This document shows, piece by piece, positions 24,452 to 33,712 of a stretch of DNA of 64,000 bases. Each line of letters starts with the position of its first letter. Position 1 is the stretch's first letter. A model generated the notes under the pieces. The model made no database searches, was not told where the DNA came from, and worked only from the letters and a program-made list of their open reading frames with translations. Made by a program: the position numbers and the translations under genes. Origin of the DNA: Streptomyces solicavernae (GTDB lineage Bacteria; Actinomycetota; Actinomycetes; Streptomycetales; Streptomycetaceae); contig NZ_JASCIR010000005.1 of the NCBI RefSeq assembly GCF_029968095.1, forward strand, positions 186,001 to 250,000, read 5' to 3'.

Positions 24452-25357
24452 TCACTCACCCACAGGAGCCCACGAAGGCAGTGCCTCGGTTTGCTCCAGC
24501 CAAGCATCCGGGGGGACCGTCTTGGCGCCGGACGACACGACGCCGCCGACGATCGCGCAGGTCGTGTCCATGTCGCCGCCGACCTGCGCGGTCGTCCAGA
24601 AGGCCCGCTCGAAGTCGCCGAGGGAGCGGGCCGCCGACCAGAGAGCGAACGGCACGGTGTCATGGGCGGTGGTGCGTCGGCCGCAGCCGAGGACCGCGGC
24701 CACGGTGGTGGCGTCGCTGTAGTCGAGCATGTCCCGGGCCCGCCGCAGGCCCGCGCCGACCGCGCTGCGCGGGACAAGCGCGACGACTCCGTCGAGCAGG
24801 GCCGCGGGCGTGGGCGGCCCGGCCGGGTCGGCGGCGAGCGCAGCGGCCGCGGCCACTGCCATGGCCCCGACGACGGCCTCCCGGTGCTGGTGCGTCGGGT
24901 AGGCGGAGATCTCCGCCTGGTGGGTGGCCTGTTCAGGGTCGTCCGCGTACCAGGCGCCGAGGGGCGCGATCCGCATGGCCGCGCCGTTGCCCCACGAGCC
25001 CTGGCCCTTGAACAGCGCCGACGCGAGCTCGCGCCAGTCGCCGCCCTCGCGGATGAGGCGGAGGAGCCGGTTCACGGCGGGCCCGTAGCCGCGGACGAAG
25101 TCGTGGTGCGCGGCGAAGGACTCGGCGAGCGCGTCCTGATCGATGCGCCCGTGCGCAGCCAGGACGGCGAGGACGGAGCAGGCCATCTCGGTGTCGTCGG
25201 TCCACTGCCAGGTTCCTTGCGGCACTTCTCGGCGCTTGAGAAGCGGGTAGTTCGCGGGGACGAAGAACTGGGACCCCAGGGCGTCCCCCACCGCGAGACC
25301 GCGCAGGGCGGCGAGTGCGCGCTCCAGGCGCTGCTGGGAAGAGGAGTCAGCGATCAT
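24452..25357 (-). CDS. ADP-ribosylglycohydrolase
   Basis: The 301-residue protein matches the ARH/DraG family: LRGLAVGDALGSQF, WQWTDDTEMA (metal-binding Thr-Asp-Asp), SWGNGAAMRIAPLG, AYPTHQHREAVVGAMAVA, and the C-terminal DMDTTCAIVGGVVS metal motif. These enzymes remove ADP-ribose from modified proteins, nucleic acids or small molecules using two Mg ions; all key acidic residues are present. The GGCAGAG upstream of ATG 25357 is acceptable. Confidence 0.9.
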   Translation of the reverse strand: MIADSSSQQRLERALAALRGLAVGDALGSQFFVPANYPLLKRREVPQGTWQWTDDTEMACSVLAVLAAHGRIDQDALAESFAAHHDFVRGYGPAVNRLLRLIREGGDWRELASALFKGQGSWGNGAAMRIAPLGAWYADDPEQATHQAEISAYPTHQHREAVVGAMAVAAAAALAADPAGPPTPAALLDGVVALVPRSAVGAGLRRARDMLDYSDATTVAAVLGCGRRTTAHDTVPFALWSAARSLGDFERAFWTTAQVGGDMDTTCAIVGGVVSSGAKTVPPDAWLEQTEALPSWAPVGE

Positions 25358-25369
25358 GGCTCTGCCACT

Positions 25370-26302
25370 CTAATGCGGCGACCCCGGGTCCAGCACCACG
25401 CCGACGGCATCCAGCCGACGGTATCCAGCCGACAGCATCCGGCCGACGACATCCGACCACCGCCCCGGGCCCAGCCCCACACAGACACGATCACGAGCCG
25501 ACGGCAACGCCCCGCCCCCGCCCCCGGTGCTCAGGCCGCTGCGCCGCGCCAGGTCGGGCACGCCGAATCCGGCGGTCCAGACCGTCACGTCGCTCGGCAG
25601 CTCCCGGCCGTCGGCGAGGCGTACGGAGCGCGCGGTCACGGCCGTCACGGACGTGCCGGGGCCGTCCACCACCGTCACGCCGAGTGAGGCGAGCCGCCCG
25701 GTGACCGAGCGCCGGCCGCGGGGGTGCAGATACGGCCCGAGCACGCCGCCGCAGACCAGGGTCACCGCCCGGCCCTCCTCGGCCAGTTCGGCGGCGGTCT
25801 CCAGGCCGGTCGGCCCGGCGCCGACCACGGTCACCGGGGCGGACGCGGGGGCGGTCTCGACGACCGGCCGCAGCCGCTGTGCCTCCTCCAGCGTGGCAAT
25901 CGGGTACGCGAACTCCGCCGCCCCCGGCACCTCCGGCTCGGCGCTGCCGTTGCCTACCGCGTAGATCAGGTGGTCGTAGCCGAGGCTGCCGCCGCTCGCC
26001 AGGTTCAGGCGGCGCGCGGCGGCGTCGATCCGCGTGACCGTGTCGACGACGAGCCGGACGCGCCCGGCCAGGACCTCGCCGTACTCGACCACCGCGTCAT
26101 GGGATCCGCCGACCAGCTGGTGCAGGCGGATCCGGTCGACGAAGTCCGGGCGCGGGTTGATCAGAGTCACGGACACATCGGCGCGCTGCGTCAGGCGGTT
26201 GGCGGCCATCACGCCCGCGTAGCCGCCGCCGATCACGAGCACCTCGGTCGTCGCCGTAGTTGTCGTCGCCGTAGTTACGGGGCCGGGGGGGGGCCTGGCC
26301 AT
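25370..26302 (-). pseudogene. C-terminally truncated FAD oxidoreductase (NDH-2-like)
   Basis: The N-terminal 250 residues are a good NDH-2-like flavoprotein: VLVIGGGYAGVMAANRL (FAD Rossmann), YDHLIYAVGNGSAEPEVPGA, VTVVGAGPTGLETAAELAEE (NAD Rossmann), DVTVWTAGFGVPDLARRSGL. After that, family members continue for about 100 residues with the second FAD-binding GD motif and a membrane anchor. Here the frame runs into unrelated Gly-rich sequence and a 14-bp tandem repeat (25400-25455), ending 12 bp from the ADP-ribosylglycohydrolase. It is probably non-functional. GGAGGAGA precedes ATG 26302. Confidence 0.7.
25400..25455. repeat. 14-bp tandem repeat at the truncation point
   Basis: Four 14-bp units (GCCGACGGCATCCA and variants) lie at the broken 3' end of the flavoprotein gene. 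Confidence 0.8.
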
Positions 26303-26377
26303 GGTCTCTCCTCCGTTCCAGGGGGTTCGGCCTCAAGACACCGCCCGCCCGGAGGCTGTGACAGCCACGGCGGCACC

Positions 26378-27037
26378 TCATGGGATCCGGTCGTACGTCT
26401 CCGGCTCCCGCCACCGTACGAACGGGCGGTCCAGGGTGTAGCGACCGTCGGCGCCGAGGAGCAGCGAGCGGACCTCGGCGTTGCCGGGGTTGGACAGGCA
26501 CTCGAACTCGGCGACCGACCAGTGGAACCAGCGCATGCAGAACAGCCGCATGGTCAGGCCATGGGTGACGAGGAGGACGTTCGGCGGGTGGTCCGGTGCC
26601 TCGAAGCTGCGGTGCAGGCTCTCCAGGAACGCGCCGACGCGGTCGTACACATCGGCGCCGGACTCGCCCTGCGCGAAGCGGTAGAAGAAGTGCCCGTAGG
26701 CGTCGCGGTAGGCCTTCTGCAGGCGTACGTCGTCGCGGTCCTGCCAGTTGCCCCAGTCCTGCTCGCGCAGCCGCGGCTCCTCGCGCACCCGGATCAGGGC
26801 GGGGTCGAGGTCGAAGGCGCGCAGCGTTTCCAGGGTGCGCCGGTACGGCGAGACGTACACGCTGACGCGCTCCTGGCCGAAGAGGTCCCGCAGGTGGGCG
26901 CCGGTGGCCTCGGCCTGGCGGCGGCCGGTGTCGGTGAGGCGCAGGGCGTGGTCGGGCTCGCGCTCGTAGACGGTGTCGTCGGCATTGCCTTCCGACTCTC
27001 CGTGCCGGACGAGGACGATGCGCCGAGGACGTGCCAT
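26378..27037 (-). CDS. Histidine phosphatase superfamily protein
   Basis: The 219-residue enzyme has the RHG motif (VLVRHGESEGN), the second-His region (LLVTHGLTMRLFCMRWFHW), and substrate-loop features typical of phosphoglycerate-mutase-like phosphatases (YVSPYRRTLETL; LREQDWGNWQ). ATG 27037 with AGGG 7 nt upstream is chosen over the in-frame TTG at 27043. The substrate is unknown. Neighbouring genes are in the same direction. Confidence 0.85.
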   Translation of the reverse strand: MARPRRIVLVRHGESEGNADDTVYEREPDHALRLTDTGRRQAEATGAHLRDLFGQERVSVYVSPYRRTLETLRAFDLDPALIRVREEPRLREQDWGNWQDRDDVRLQKAYRDAYGHFFYRFAQGESGADVYDRVGAFLESLHRSFEAPDHPPNVLLVTHGLTMRLFCMRWFHWSVAEFECLSNPGNAEVRSLLLGADGRYTLDRPFVRWREPETYDRIP

Positions 27038-27055
27038 GCGCAAACCCTAGGTCGT

Positions 27056-27661
27056 CTACACGGTCCATGACGGTTCGAGCTGTACGACGTCCCCGTTCAG
27101 CGCGGCCACATCGGCCTCGGTCTGCGCCCGCAGGGTGAGCCGCTCCACGCGCTCGGCCTGGTACTTGCCGTACTCGGCGGTGGACTGCCACATGGACAGC
27201 ACCAGGAACTCGTTCTCCGGCGCCGCACCGAAGAGGCCGCGGACCATGCCGGGCGAACCGGCCATCGCCGGGTTCCAGATCTTCTCCTGTACGAGCGCGA
27301 AGTGCTCGACGCGGTCCTTGCGCACCTTGCAGTGCGCGAGCCGCACCACGTCGGCGTCGGTGAAGCGCGGTTCGAAGCCCGTCTTCACGTCGAAGCGGTG
27401 GTCGAAGAGTTTGACCTGCAGGTCTCTGTACGTACCGGCCTGGGCGGCGTGCAGGCGGTCGTGCGAGCGGGCCATGAAGGAGTCGTAGAAGGCGCGGCTC
27501 TCCCAGAACGATATGAGGTGGACGGTGTCCGGCCGCCGACGGCTCCACCCGCCGCCCTGTCCTCGAAACCCCGGCTCTCCCAGAAGCCCCGCCCACTTTC
27601 GCTGCCCCCGCTCGAACCCCTGGCGGTCCACGACGGTGCAGCGAATCCACTTGACCAGCAC
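27056..27661 (-). CDS. YdbC/DUF4937-type dimeric barrel protein
   Basis: The 201-residue protein begins VLVKWIRCTVVDRQGFERGQ from GTG 27661. It has two ferredoxin-like halves (HLISFWESRAFYDSFMARSH; FLVLSMWQSTAEYGKYQAER), the pattern of YdbC/ABM-like proteins. The biochemical role is not established. The stop is 19 bp before the phosphatase start, so the two are probably co-transcribed. Confidence 0.7.
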   Translation of the reverse strand: MLVKWIRCTVVDRQGFERGQRKWAGLLGEPGFRGQGGGWSRRRPDTVHLISFWESRAFYDSFMARSHDRLHAAQAGTYRDLQVKLFDHRFDVKTGFEPRFTDADVVRLAHCKVRKDRVEHFALVQEKIWNPAMAGSPGMVRGLFGAAPENEFLVLSMWQSTAEYGKYQAERVERLTLRAQTEADVAALNGDVVQLEPSWTV

Positions 27662-27816
27662 CGCGCCATCTTATGCCGCGGAGCGTGCGCGCGGTCACTG
27701 CCTGTGGACAACCGATGCACTCCCGGGTGCCGGTTGTCAGTGGCAGGCCGTAACGTGTCTCATCGGACGTCATCATGTGAGGGAACATCAACTCGCCGTC
27801 CAGGAGGGGGAGTCCA

Positions 27817-28347
27817 GTGAGCAGCGTGAAGAAGGGTCTCGGCAAGGTCGAGGTGGCTCTGAGGTGGGACCCGAGCCCGATGGGTGCGCCGGAGCACGAC
27901 TTGGACATCGTCGCGGCGGCGTACACGACGGGCGCCGGGTACGCCGATCCGGAGTACGTAGTGCACTTCGACAGCCGCTCCCCGGACGGCACGATCACCC
28001 TCAACCGCGACAGCCGCACGGGCCAGGGCTTCGGCTACGACGAGGTCATGACGCTGGAGTTCGACCGCCTGGCGGCGACGTACACCCGGGTCGTGGTCGG
28101 TGTGGTGATACAGCAGAACGACGGCCGGAAGACCTTCGGCGACATCCAGAACACCGGCGTCCGCATCGCCGAGGGCTACACGGAGTTGGCGACGAGCGAC
28201 CTCGGCGAGGCCGCGGGCGGCACGGCGGCCACGATCGCCGAGTTCACCCGGGACCCGGAGACCGGCACGTGGGAGTTCCGCAGCACGATCCGAGGCTTCG
28301 ACGCCGACCCGACGTCGTTCACGGCCCAGTTGAGCGCGCTGAGTTGA
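27817..28347 (+). CDS. TerD-family protein
   Basis: The 176-residue protein starts at GTG 27817 with a strong GGAGGGGG site. It has the TerD/CABP beta-sandwich pattern with acidic calcium-binding loops (LRWDPSPMGAPEHDLDIVAA; VHFDSRSPDGTITLNRDSRT; GFGYDEVMTL). Streptomyces encode several such proteins, linked to stress and differentiation. It stands alone and converges with nrdJ. Confidence 0.85.
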   Translation: MSSVKKGLGKVEVALRWDPSPMGAPEHDLDIVAAAYTTGAGYADPEYVVHFDSRSPDGTITLNRDSRTGQGFGYDEVMTLEFDRLAATYTRVVVGVVIQQNDGRKTFGDIQNTGVRIAEGYTELATSDLGEAAGGTAATIAEFTRDPETGTWEFRSTIRGFDADPTSFTAQLSALS

Positions 28348-28382
28348 GGACGTGACCGTGACGGCGCGGGCGGAAACGCCGA

Positions 28383-28416
28383 GGGGCGGCGAACCGGAGA
28401 CCCGGTCCACCGCCCC
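28383..28416. terminator. Hairpin between convergent terD-like gene and nrdJ
   Basis: Outer stem GGGGCGG/CCGCCCC (28383-28389, 28410-28416) and inner stem ACCGG/CCGGT form a plausible bidirectional terminator. Confidence 0.65.
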
Positions 28417-28429
28417 TGGGACGTCAGCG

Positions 28430-28490
28430 ACTCAGTAGCTCAGCCGCTCAGCTGCTCAGCCGCTCAACTGCTCAACTGCTCAGCCGCTCA
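28430..28490. repeat. 8-bp tandem repeat over the nrdJ stop codon
   Basis: Read leftward, units AGCGGCTG or AGCAGTTG repeat about seven times starting at the nrdJ TGA (28490-28488). Since 8 is not a multiple of 3, TGA occurs in all three frames. Confidence 0.8.
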
Positions 28491-31382
28491 GCTGCAACCG
28501 CTGGTCGAGCCGCAGCCCTCGCAGATGTAGCAGGAGCCGGCCCGCTGCATCTTGGTGCCGCAGGAGAAGCAGAGCGGGGCGTCGGCCTGGATGCCGAGCT
28601 GCATCTCGACGAGCTCCGCGGAGGTGTGCGCCTCCTTGGGCGCCGTCGTGGCGTCCTCGGCCTGCGGCGCGGCCACCGACTTCAGCAACTCCTGGGCGCG
28701 CGGGGCGGACTGGGCCAGGGCCTCGACGTCGACCTCGTCCTCGTCGACGGACTGCTCGTACGAACCGGTCTCCAGGTGACGCTGGCGCTCCTCGGCGGAG
28801 TGGATGCCGAGCGCGGAGCGGGTCTCGAACGGCAGGAAGTCGAGGGCCAGGCGGCGGAAGATGTAGTCGACGATCGACTGCGCCATCCGCACGTCCGGGT
28901 CGTCCGTCATGCCGGCCGGCTCGAAGCGCATGTTGGTGAACTTCGAGACATACGTCTCCAGCGGGACGCCGTACTGCAGACCGACGGAGACGGCGATGGA
29001 GAAGGCGTCCATCATGCCCGCGAGGGTGGAGCCCTGCTTGGACATCTTCAGGAAGACCTCGCCGAGACCGTCGTCCGGGTAGGAGTTGGCGGTCATGTAA
29101 CCCTCGGCGCCGCCGACGGTGAAGGAGGTGGTGATGCCGGGGCGGCCCTTCGGGAGGCGCTTGCGGACCGGGCGGTACTCGACGACCTTCTCGACGGCCT
29201 CGCGGATCGTCTCCTCGGCCTTCGCGGTGACCTCGGCCTTCTCCTCCTCCTTCTTCTTGGCGGAGAGGGGCTGGCCGACCTTGCAGTTGTCGCGGTAGAT
29301 GGCGAGCGCCTTGACGCCCATCTTCCACGCCTCGAAGTAGACCTCTTCGACGTCCTCGACGGTGGCGGTCTCCGGGAGGTTGACCGTCTTGGAGAGGGCG
29401 CCGGAGATCCACGGCTGGATCGCCGCCATCATGCGGACGTGACCCATCGCGGAGATGGAGCGCTCGCCCATGGCGCAGTCGAAGACCTCGTAGTGCTCGG
29501 TCCTCAGGCCCGGGGCGTCGATCACATTCCCGTGCTCGGCGATGTGGGCGACGATCGCCTCGACCTGCTCCGGCTGGTAGCCGAGGCGGCGCAGCGCCTG
29601 CGGCACGGTGCCGTTGACGATCTGCATCGAGCCGCCGCCGACCAGCTTCTTGAACTTGACCAGGGCGAGGTCGGGCTCAAGACCGGTGGTGTCGCAGGAC
29701 ATCGCGAGACCGATGGTGCCGGTCGGCGCGATGACCGAGGCCTGCGAGTTGCGGAAGCCGTTCTTCTCGCCGAGGCGGACGACGTCCTGCCAGGCCTCCG
29801 TGGCGGCGGCCCAGACCGGGGTGTCCAGGTCGTCCATGCGGACGGCCTTGGCGTTGGCGTCGGCGTGCTGCTTCATGACGCGCTTGTGCGGCGTCGCGTT
29901 CTTGGCGTAGCCGTCGTACGGGCCGACCACGGCGGCGAGTTCGGCGGAGCGCTTGTACGACGTGCCCGTCATCAGGGAGGTGATGGCGCCGGCGAGCGCG
30001 CGGCCGCCGTCGGAGTCGTAGGCGTGGCCGGTCGCCATCAGCAGGGCGCCGAGGTTGGCGTAGCCGATGCCGAGCTGGCGGAAGGCGCGGGTGTTCTCGC
30101 CGATCTTCTGGGTCGGGAAGTCCGCGAAGCAGATGGAGATGTCCATCGCGGTGATGACCAGCTCGACGACCTTGGCGAAGCGCTCCGACTCGAAGGACTG
30201 GTTGCCCTCGCCGTCGTCCTTGAGGAACTTCATGAGGTTCAGCGAGGCGAGGTTGCACGAGGTGTTGTCCAGGTGCATGTACTCACTGCACGGGTTCGAG
30301 CCGTTGATGCGGCCGGACTCCGGGCAGGTGTGCCAGGCGTTGATGGTGTCGTCGTACTGGATGCCGGGGTCGGCGCAGGCCCAGGCGGCCTCGGCCATCT
30401 TGCGGAAGAGGGACTTGGCCTCGACCTCTTCGATGACGTCGCCGCTCATGCGGGAGCGCAGGCCGAAGTTGCCGCCGGATTCCACGGCCTTCATGAACTC
30501 GTCGTTCACGCGGACCGAGTTGTTGGCGTTCTGGTACTGGACGGACGTGATGTCGTCGCCGCCCAGGTCCATGTCGAAGCCCGCGTCACGCAGGGCGCGG
30601 ATCTTCTCCTCCTCCTTCACCTTGGTGTCGATGAAGGACTCGATGTCGGGGTGGTCGACGTCGAGGATGACCATCTTGGCCGCGCGGCGGGTGGCGCCAC
30701 CGGACTTGATCGTTCCGGCCGAAGCGTCGGCACCGCGCATGAAGGAGACGGGGCCCGAGGCGTTGCCGCCGGAGGAGAGCAGCTCCTTGGAGGAGCGGAT
30801 GCGGGAGAGGTTCAGGCCGGCGCCGGAGCCGCCCTTGAAGATCATTCCTTCTTCCTTGTACCACTCCAGGATCGACTCCATGGAGTCGTCGACGGAGAGG
30901 ATGAAGCAGGCGGAGACCTGCTGCGGCTGCGGCGTGCCCACGTTGAACCACACCGGGGAATTGAAGCTGAAGATCTGGTGCAGGAGGGCGTAGGCCAGCT
31001 CGTGCTCGAAGATCTCGGCGTCCGCGGGCGAGGCGAAGTAACCGTTCTCCTCGCCGGCCTTGCGGTACGTCTTCACGATCCGGTCGATCAGCTGCTTCAG
31101 ACCGGTCTCGCGCTGCGGGGTGCCGACGGCCCCGCGGAAGTACTTGCTGGTGACGATGTTGACCGCGTTCACCGACCAGAAGCCGGGGAACTCGACGCCA
31201 CGCTGCTCGAAGTTGACCGAGCCGTCGCGCCAGTTGGTCATGACGACGTCACGACGCTCCCACTCCACCTCGTCGTACGGGTGCACGCCCGGAGTGGTGT
31301 GGATGCGCTCGATACGCAGACCCTTGCTCTTGGAACCCTTGGAACGGGAACCTCGTGCCGGGCCGCTCGCCGTCTCTGTCAT
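28488..31382 (-). CDS. nrdJ: Adenosylcobalamin-dependent ribonucleotide reductase
   Basis: The 964-residue class II reductase starts at ATG 31382 with GGGAGG 4 nt upstream. Family features include SPVWFNVGTPQPQQVSACFI (active-site Cys), GGSGAGLNLSRIRSSKELLS, GSNPCSEYMHLDNTSCNLAS (redox Cys) and PTGTIGLAMSCDTTGLEPDL. The C-terminus has a zinc-type tail with two CxxC pairs (CFSC; CYICEGC). It makes deoxynucleotides without oxygen dependence, using coenzyme B12. It is probably transcribed with nrdR, which represses it. Its stop codon lies in an 8-bp repeat. Confidence 0.97.
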   Translation of the reverse strand: MTETASGPARGSRSKGSKSKGLRIERIHTTPGVHPYDEVEWERRDVVMTNWRDGSVNFEQRGVEFPGFWSVNAVNIVTSKYFRGAVGTPQRETGLKQLIDRIVKTYRKAGEENGYFASPADAEIFEHELAYALLHQIFSFNSPVWFNVGTPQPQQVSACFILSVDDSMESILEWYKEEGMIFKGGSGAGLNLSRIRSSKELLSSGGNASGPVSFMRGADASAGTIKSGGATRRAAKMVILDVDHPDIESFIDTKVKEEEKIRALRDAGFDMDLGGDDITSVQYQNANNSVRVNDEFMKAVESGGNFGLRSRMSGDVIEEVEAKSLFRKMAEAAWACADPGIQYDDTINAWHTCPESGRINGSNPCSEYMHLDNTSCNLASLNLMKFLKDDGEGNQSFESERFAKVVELVITAMDISICFADFPTQKIGENTRAFRQLGIGYANLGALLMATGHAYDSDGGRALAGAITSLMTGTSYKRSAELAAVVGPYDGYAKNATPHKRVMKQHADANAKAVRMDDLDTPVWAAATEAWQDVVRLGEKNGFRNSQASVIAPTGTIGLAMSCDTTGLEPDLALVKFKKLVGGGSMQIVNGTVPQALRRLGYQPEQVEAIVAHIAEHGNVIDAPGLRTEHYEVFDCAMGERSISAMGHVRMMAAIQPWISGALSKTVNLPETATVEDVEEVYFEAWKMGVKALAIYRDNCKVGQPLSAKKKEEEKAEVTAKAEETIREAVEKVVEYRPVRKRLPKGRPGITTSFTVGGAEGYMTANSYPDDGLGEVFLKMSKQGSTLAGMMDAFSIAVSVGLQYGVPLETYVSKFTNMRFEPAGMTDDPDVRMAQSIVDYIFRRLALDFLPFETRSALGIHSAEERQRHLETGSYEQSVDEDEVDVEALAQSAPRAQELLKSVAAPQAEDATTAPKEAHTSAELVEMQLGIQADAPLCFSCGTKMQRAGSCYICEGCGSTSGCS

Positions 31383-31544
31383 GCCGCCTCCCTGTATCGG
31401 GCTAAAACGCCCTGAAGTGCCACGTTCTTCCCATGGCACGGTGTGTGTCTGGTGTCGTGGGCGCCACTGAGGGCACCCATGACGGGTCTCGGTCGCCGCC
31501 GATCGGCCGGGCGCGGGTCCTGCGCGGCCCGCTCCGGCCCGCCG

Positions 31545-32081
31545 TCAGTCGGCGGCAGTGGCGGGCACGGGGACTTCGACAGTCCCTCCGGGCCCGCTGT
31601 CGGCCTTCCGGCCGTCGTCCTCGCCACTCGCGGAGCCACGCTGCTGCCGGAGTTCCGCTATGGCGCTCTCGAAGTCCTCAAGCGAGTCGAACGCCCGGTA
31701 CACGGACGCGAATCGCAGGTAGGCGACGAGGTCGAGCTCACGCAGCGGTCCGAGTATGGCCAGGCCCACGTCGTGGGTGGTCAGCTCGGCGCTGCCGGTG
31801 GCGCGCACCGCCTCCTCGACCCGCTGGCCGAGCTGGGCGAGAGCGTCCTCGGTCACCGGTCGCCCCTGGCATGCCTTGCGCACACCATTGATGACCTTGG
31901 TACGGCTGAAAGGTTCGGTCACCCCGCTGCGCTTGATCACCATCAGCGAGCAGGTCTCCACGGTCGTGAAACGACGGGAGCAGTCCGGGCACTGGCGGCG
32001 TCTGCGGATCGACGTGCCGTCGTCGGTGGTGCGACTGTCGACGACGCGGCTGTCGGGGTGCCTGCAGAAGGGGCAGTGCAT
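31545..32081 (-). CDS. nrdR: Transcriptional repressor NrdR
   Basis: The 178-residue protein starts [18 protein letters not shown] from ATG 32081 (GGAGGG upstream). It has a four-Cys zinc ribbon (CPFC, CPDC) and an ATP-cone (about 50-140; [20 protein letters not shown]), then an acidic tail longer than usual. NrdR senses ATP/dATP and represses ribonucleotide reductase genes. It lies 160 bp upstream of nrdJ in the same direction and is divergent from lexA. I do not see an unambiguous pair of NrdR boxes. Confidence 0.95.
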   Translation of the reverse strand: MHCPFCRHPDSRVVDSRTTDDGTSIRRRRQCPDCSRRFTTVETCSLMVIKRSGVTEPFSRTKVINGVRKACQGRPVTEDALAQLGQRVEEAVRATGSAELTTHDVGLAILGPLRELDLVAYLRFASVYRAFDSLEDFESAIAELRQQRGSASGEDDGRKADSGPGGTVEVPVPATAAD

Positions 32082-32585
32082 AAGTCCCAACCCTCCTTCA
32101 CAGCACGACTGAATGGCCTCGGAGAGGGCCCTGAGGCCTCTCGAAGCAGCCCCAAGCATAGGCGATGACCGAGGCCCCGAAAGACCAGGGACCACAACTT
32201 CTGGGCGGCTTCGCCAATCCAACCACTAGATCTGGGGGTTGGCGTCACAATCGGCGCCATCGCGTGTCGCGGGCGCTGTACCGAGAGGGGGTCGCCGACG
32301 AGGGTACGCGAAGGGGGGGGCGGAGCCCGATCGGGGAGGCCTCGGATGGCACACTGGAAGGCACCACTGCGGGGTCCTCGACGCCGGCGGTGAAGCGTAC
32401 CGTGATGAACCGAATTGCCGTTCGCCCGAGCGTCGGCGAGAAGGCCCGACGGTCGTCAGCCATACACCCAGGTGCATGATCAAGTCAGGCGGTCCGCGTT
32501 TTTTCACTCGAACGTGTGTTTGGCGCAACCTTTCGAAAGCTACTACCGTTGTCCAGCTAGGGAGAACATCTGGAGAGGGGCCGCC
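32082..32585. promoter_or_regulatory. nrdR/lexA divergent promoter region
   Basis: This 504-bp region serves leftward nrdRJ and rightward lexA. It contains the SOS box at 32508-32523 and the inverted pair CCAAC (32219-32223) / GTTGG around an ACTAGATCT core, which might be part of the nrdR control region (low confidence). No gene is seen. Confidence 0.55.
32508..32523. promoter_or_regulatory. LexA (SOS) box of lexA
   Basis: TCGAAC-GTGT-GTTTGG matches the actinobacterial SOS consensus TCGAAC(N4)GTTCGA at 10 of 12 positions and lies 63 bp before lexA, consistent with autoregulation. Confidence 0.8.
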
Positions 32586-33371
32586 GTGACCACCACCGCA
32601 GACAGCGCCACCATCACCGCCCAGGACCGCACCCAGGGCCGACTTGAGCCGGTGCATGCCATGAATGACGCAGCCACGAACCCGGAGGGGGCCAAGCCGA
32701 CGCGCTCGCTGCCCGGGCGACCTCCAGGCATCAGGGCGGACAGCACCGGGCTCACGGACCGCCAGCGCCGGGTCATCGAGGTGATCAGGGACTCCGTGCA
32801 ACGGCGTGGATACCCGCCGTCGATGCGTGAGATCGGCCAGGCGGTCGGCCTCTCCAGCACGTCCTCCGTGGCGCACCAGCTGATGGCCCTGGAGCGCAAG
32901 GGCTTCCTGCGCCGCGACCCGCACCGCCCCAGGGCGTACGAGGTGCGCGGCTCGGACCAGCCCAGCAGCCAGCCCACGGACACCACGGGCAAGCCCGCCG
33001 CGTCGTACGTCCCGCTGGTCGGCCGGATCGCCGCCGGTGGCCCGATCCTCGCCGAGGAGTCGGTCGAGGACGTCTTCCCGCTGCCGCGCCAGCTGGTCGG
33101 TGACGGTGAGCTGTTCGTCCTCAAGGTCGTCGGTGACTCGATGATCGAGGCCGCGATCTGTGACGGGGACTGGGTCACCGTCCGCCGCCAGCCGGTCGCG
33201 GAGAACGGCGACATCGTGGCCGCGATGCTGGACGGCGAGGCCACGGTCAAGCGGTTCAAGCGTGAGGACGGGCATGTGTGGCTGCTGCCGCACAACTCCG
33301 CGTACCAGCCGATTCCCGGTGACGAGGCGACGATCCTCGGCAAGGTGGTGGCGGTGCTGCGGCGGGTGTGA
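32586..33371 (+). CDS. lexA: LexA repressor
   Basis: The 261-residue protein starts at GTG 32586 with GGAGAGGGG upstream. A short Thr/Ala-rich extension (about 1-50) precedes the winged HTH ([40 protein letters not shown]). The S24 peptidase domain follows with the Ala-Gly cleavage site in [12 protein letters not shown], catalytic Ser in [11 protein letters not shown] and Lys in ATVKRF. It represses the SOS regulon and self-cleaves on RecA filaments. An SOS box lies upstream. Confidence 0.97.
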   Translation: MTTTADSATITAQDRTQGRLEPVHAMNDAATNPEGAKPTRSLPGRPPGIRADSTGLTDRQRRVIEVIRDSVQRRGYPPSMREIGQAVGLSSTSSVAHQLMALERKGFLRRDPHRPRAYEVRGSDQPSSQPTDTTGKPAASYVPLVGRIAAGGPILAEESVEDVFPLPRQLVGDGELFVLKVVGDSMIEAAICDGDWVTVRRQPVAENGDIVAAMLDGEATVKRFKREDGHVWLLPHNSAYQPIPGDEATILGKVVAVLRRV

Positions 33372-33406
33372 AGTCGGGGGGAAACCCCCGCGCCCCCTGG
33401 ATCGGG

Positions 33407-33435
33407 CCCCGGAACCTACTGCGCCGGTTCCGGGG
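33407..33435 (+). terminator. lexA terminator
   Basis: The stem CCCCGGAACC (33407-33416) pairs perfectly with 33426-33435 over a 9-nt loop, 36 bp past the lexA stop. Confidence 0.7.
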
Positions 33436-33481
33436 TCCTGTGTTTCTGGGGGCCTGTGTTTTTCGGGGTCCTGTGTTTCCG

Positions 33482-33549
33482 GTGCGTTGTGCGTTGCGGT
33501 GCGTTGTGCGTTGCGGTGCGTTGCGCGTTCCGGTGCGTTGCGCGTTGCA
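33482..33549. repeat. 17-bp tandem repeat (4 units)
   Basis: The units GTGCGTTGTGCGTTGCG (twice) and two variants run at 33482-33549, with a partial fifth after. Confidence 0.8.
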
Positions 33550-33585
33550 GTGCGTTGTCGTGTGCCTGGCTCGTCGGGGCTTTTT

Positions 33586-33679
33586 GCGCAGTTCCCCGCG
33601 CCCCTGATCAGGGCCCTCCTGTCCGCCCGTCCGCCACTGCCGGTGTGTCGTGGCTGAGCGCGCAGTTCCCCGCGCCCCT
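33586..33679. repeat. Two copies of a 20-bp Streptomyces intergenic repeat
   Basis: GCGCAGTTCCCCGCGCCCCT occurs at 33586-33605 and 33660-33679. I know this string as recurrent in intergenic regions of many Streptomyces chromosomes; its function is not established. Confidence 0.7.
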
Positions 33680-33712
33680 TTCGGGGCGCCCCGCCTCGCC
33701 CGGAAACGAGCC

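Larger units (their letters stand above)
33372..33712. other. lexA-dinG intergenic region with repeats
   Basis: A terminator for lexA (33407-33435) is followed by a 17-bp tandem repeat and two copies of a 20-bp Streptomyces repeat. No gene is present. Confidence 0.6.

Noticed and set aside
28626..31415. 929-codon frame opposite nrdJ
   Set aside because: Antisense shadow of the reductase gene.
31383..31544. Possible B12 riboswitch before nrdJ (string GCCACTG)
   Set aside because: The string is on the wrong strand for nrdJ and the rest of the cobalamin element (B12 box, core helices) is not visible.
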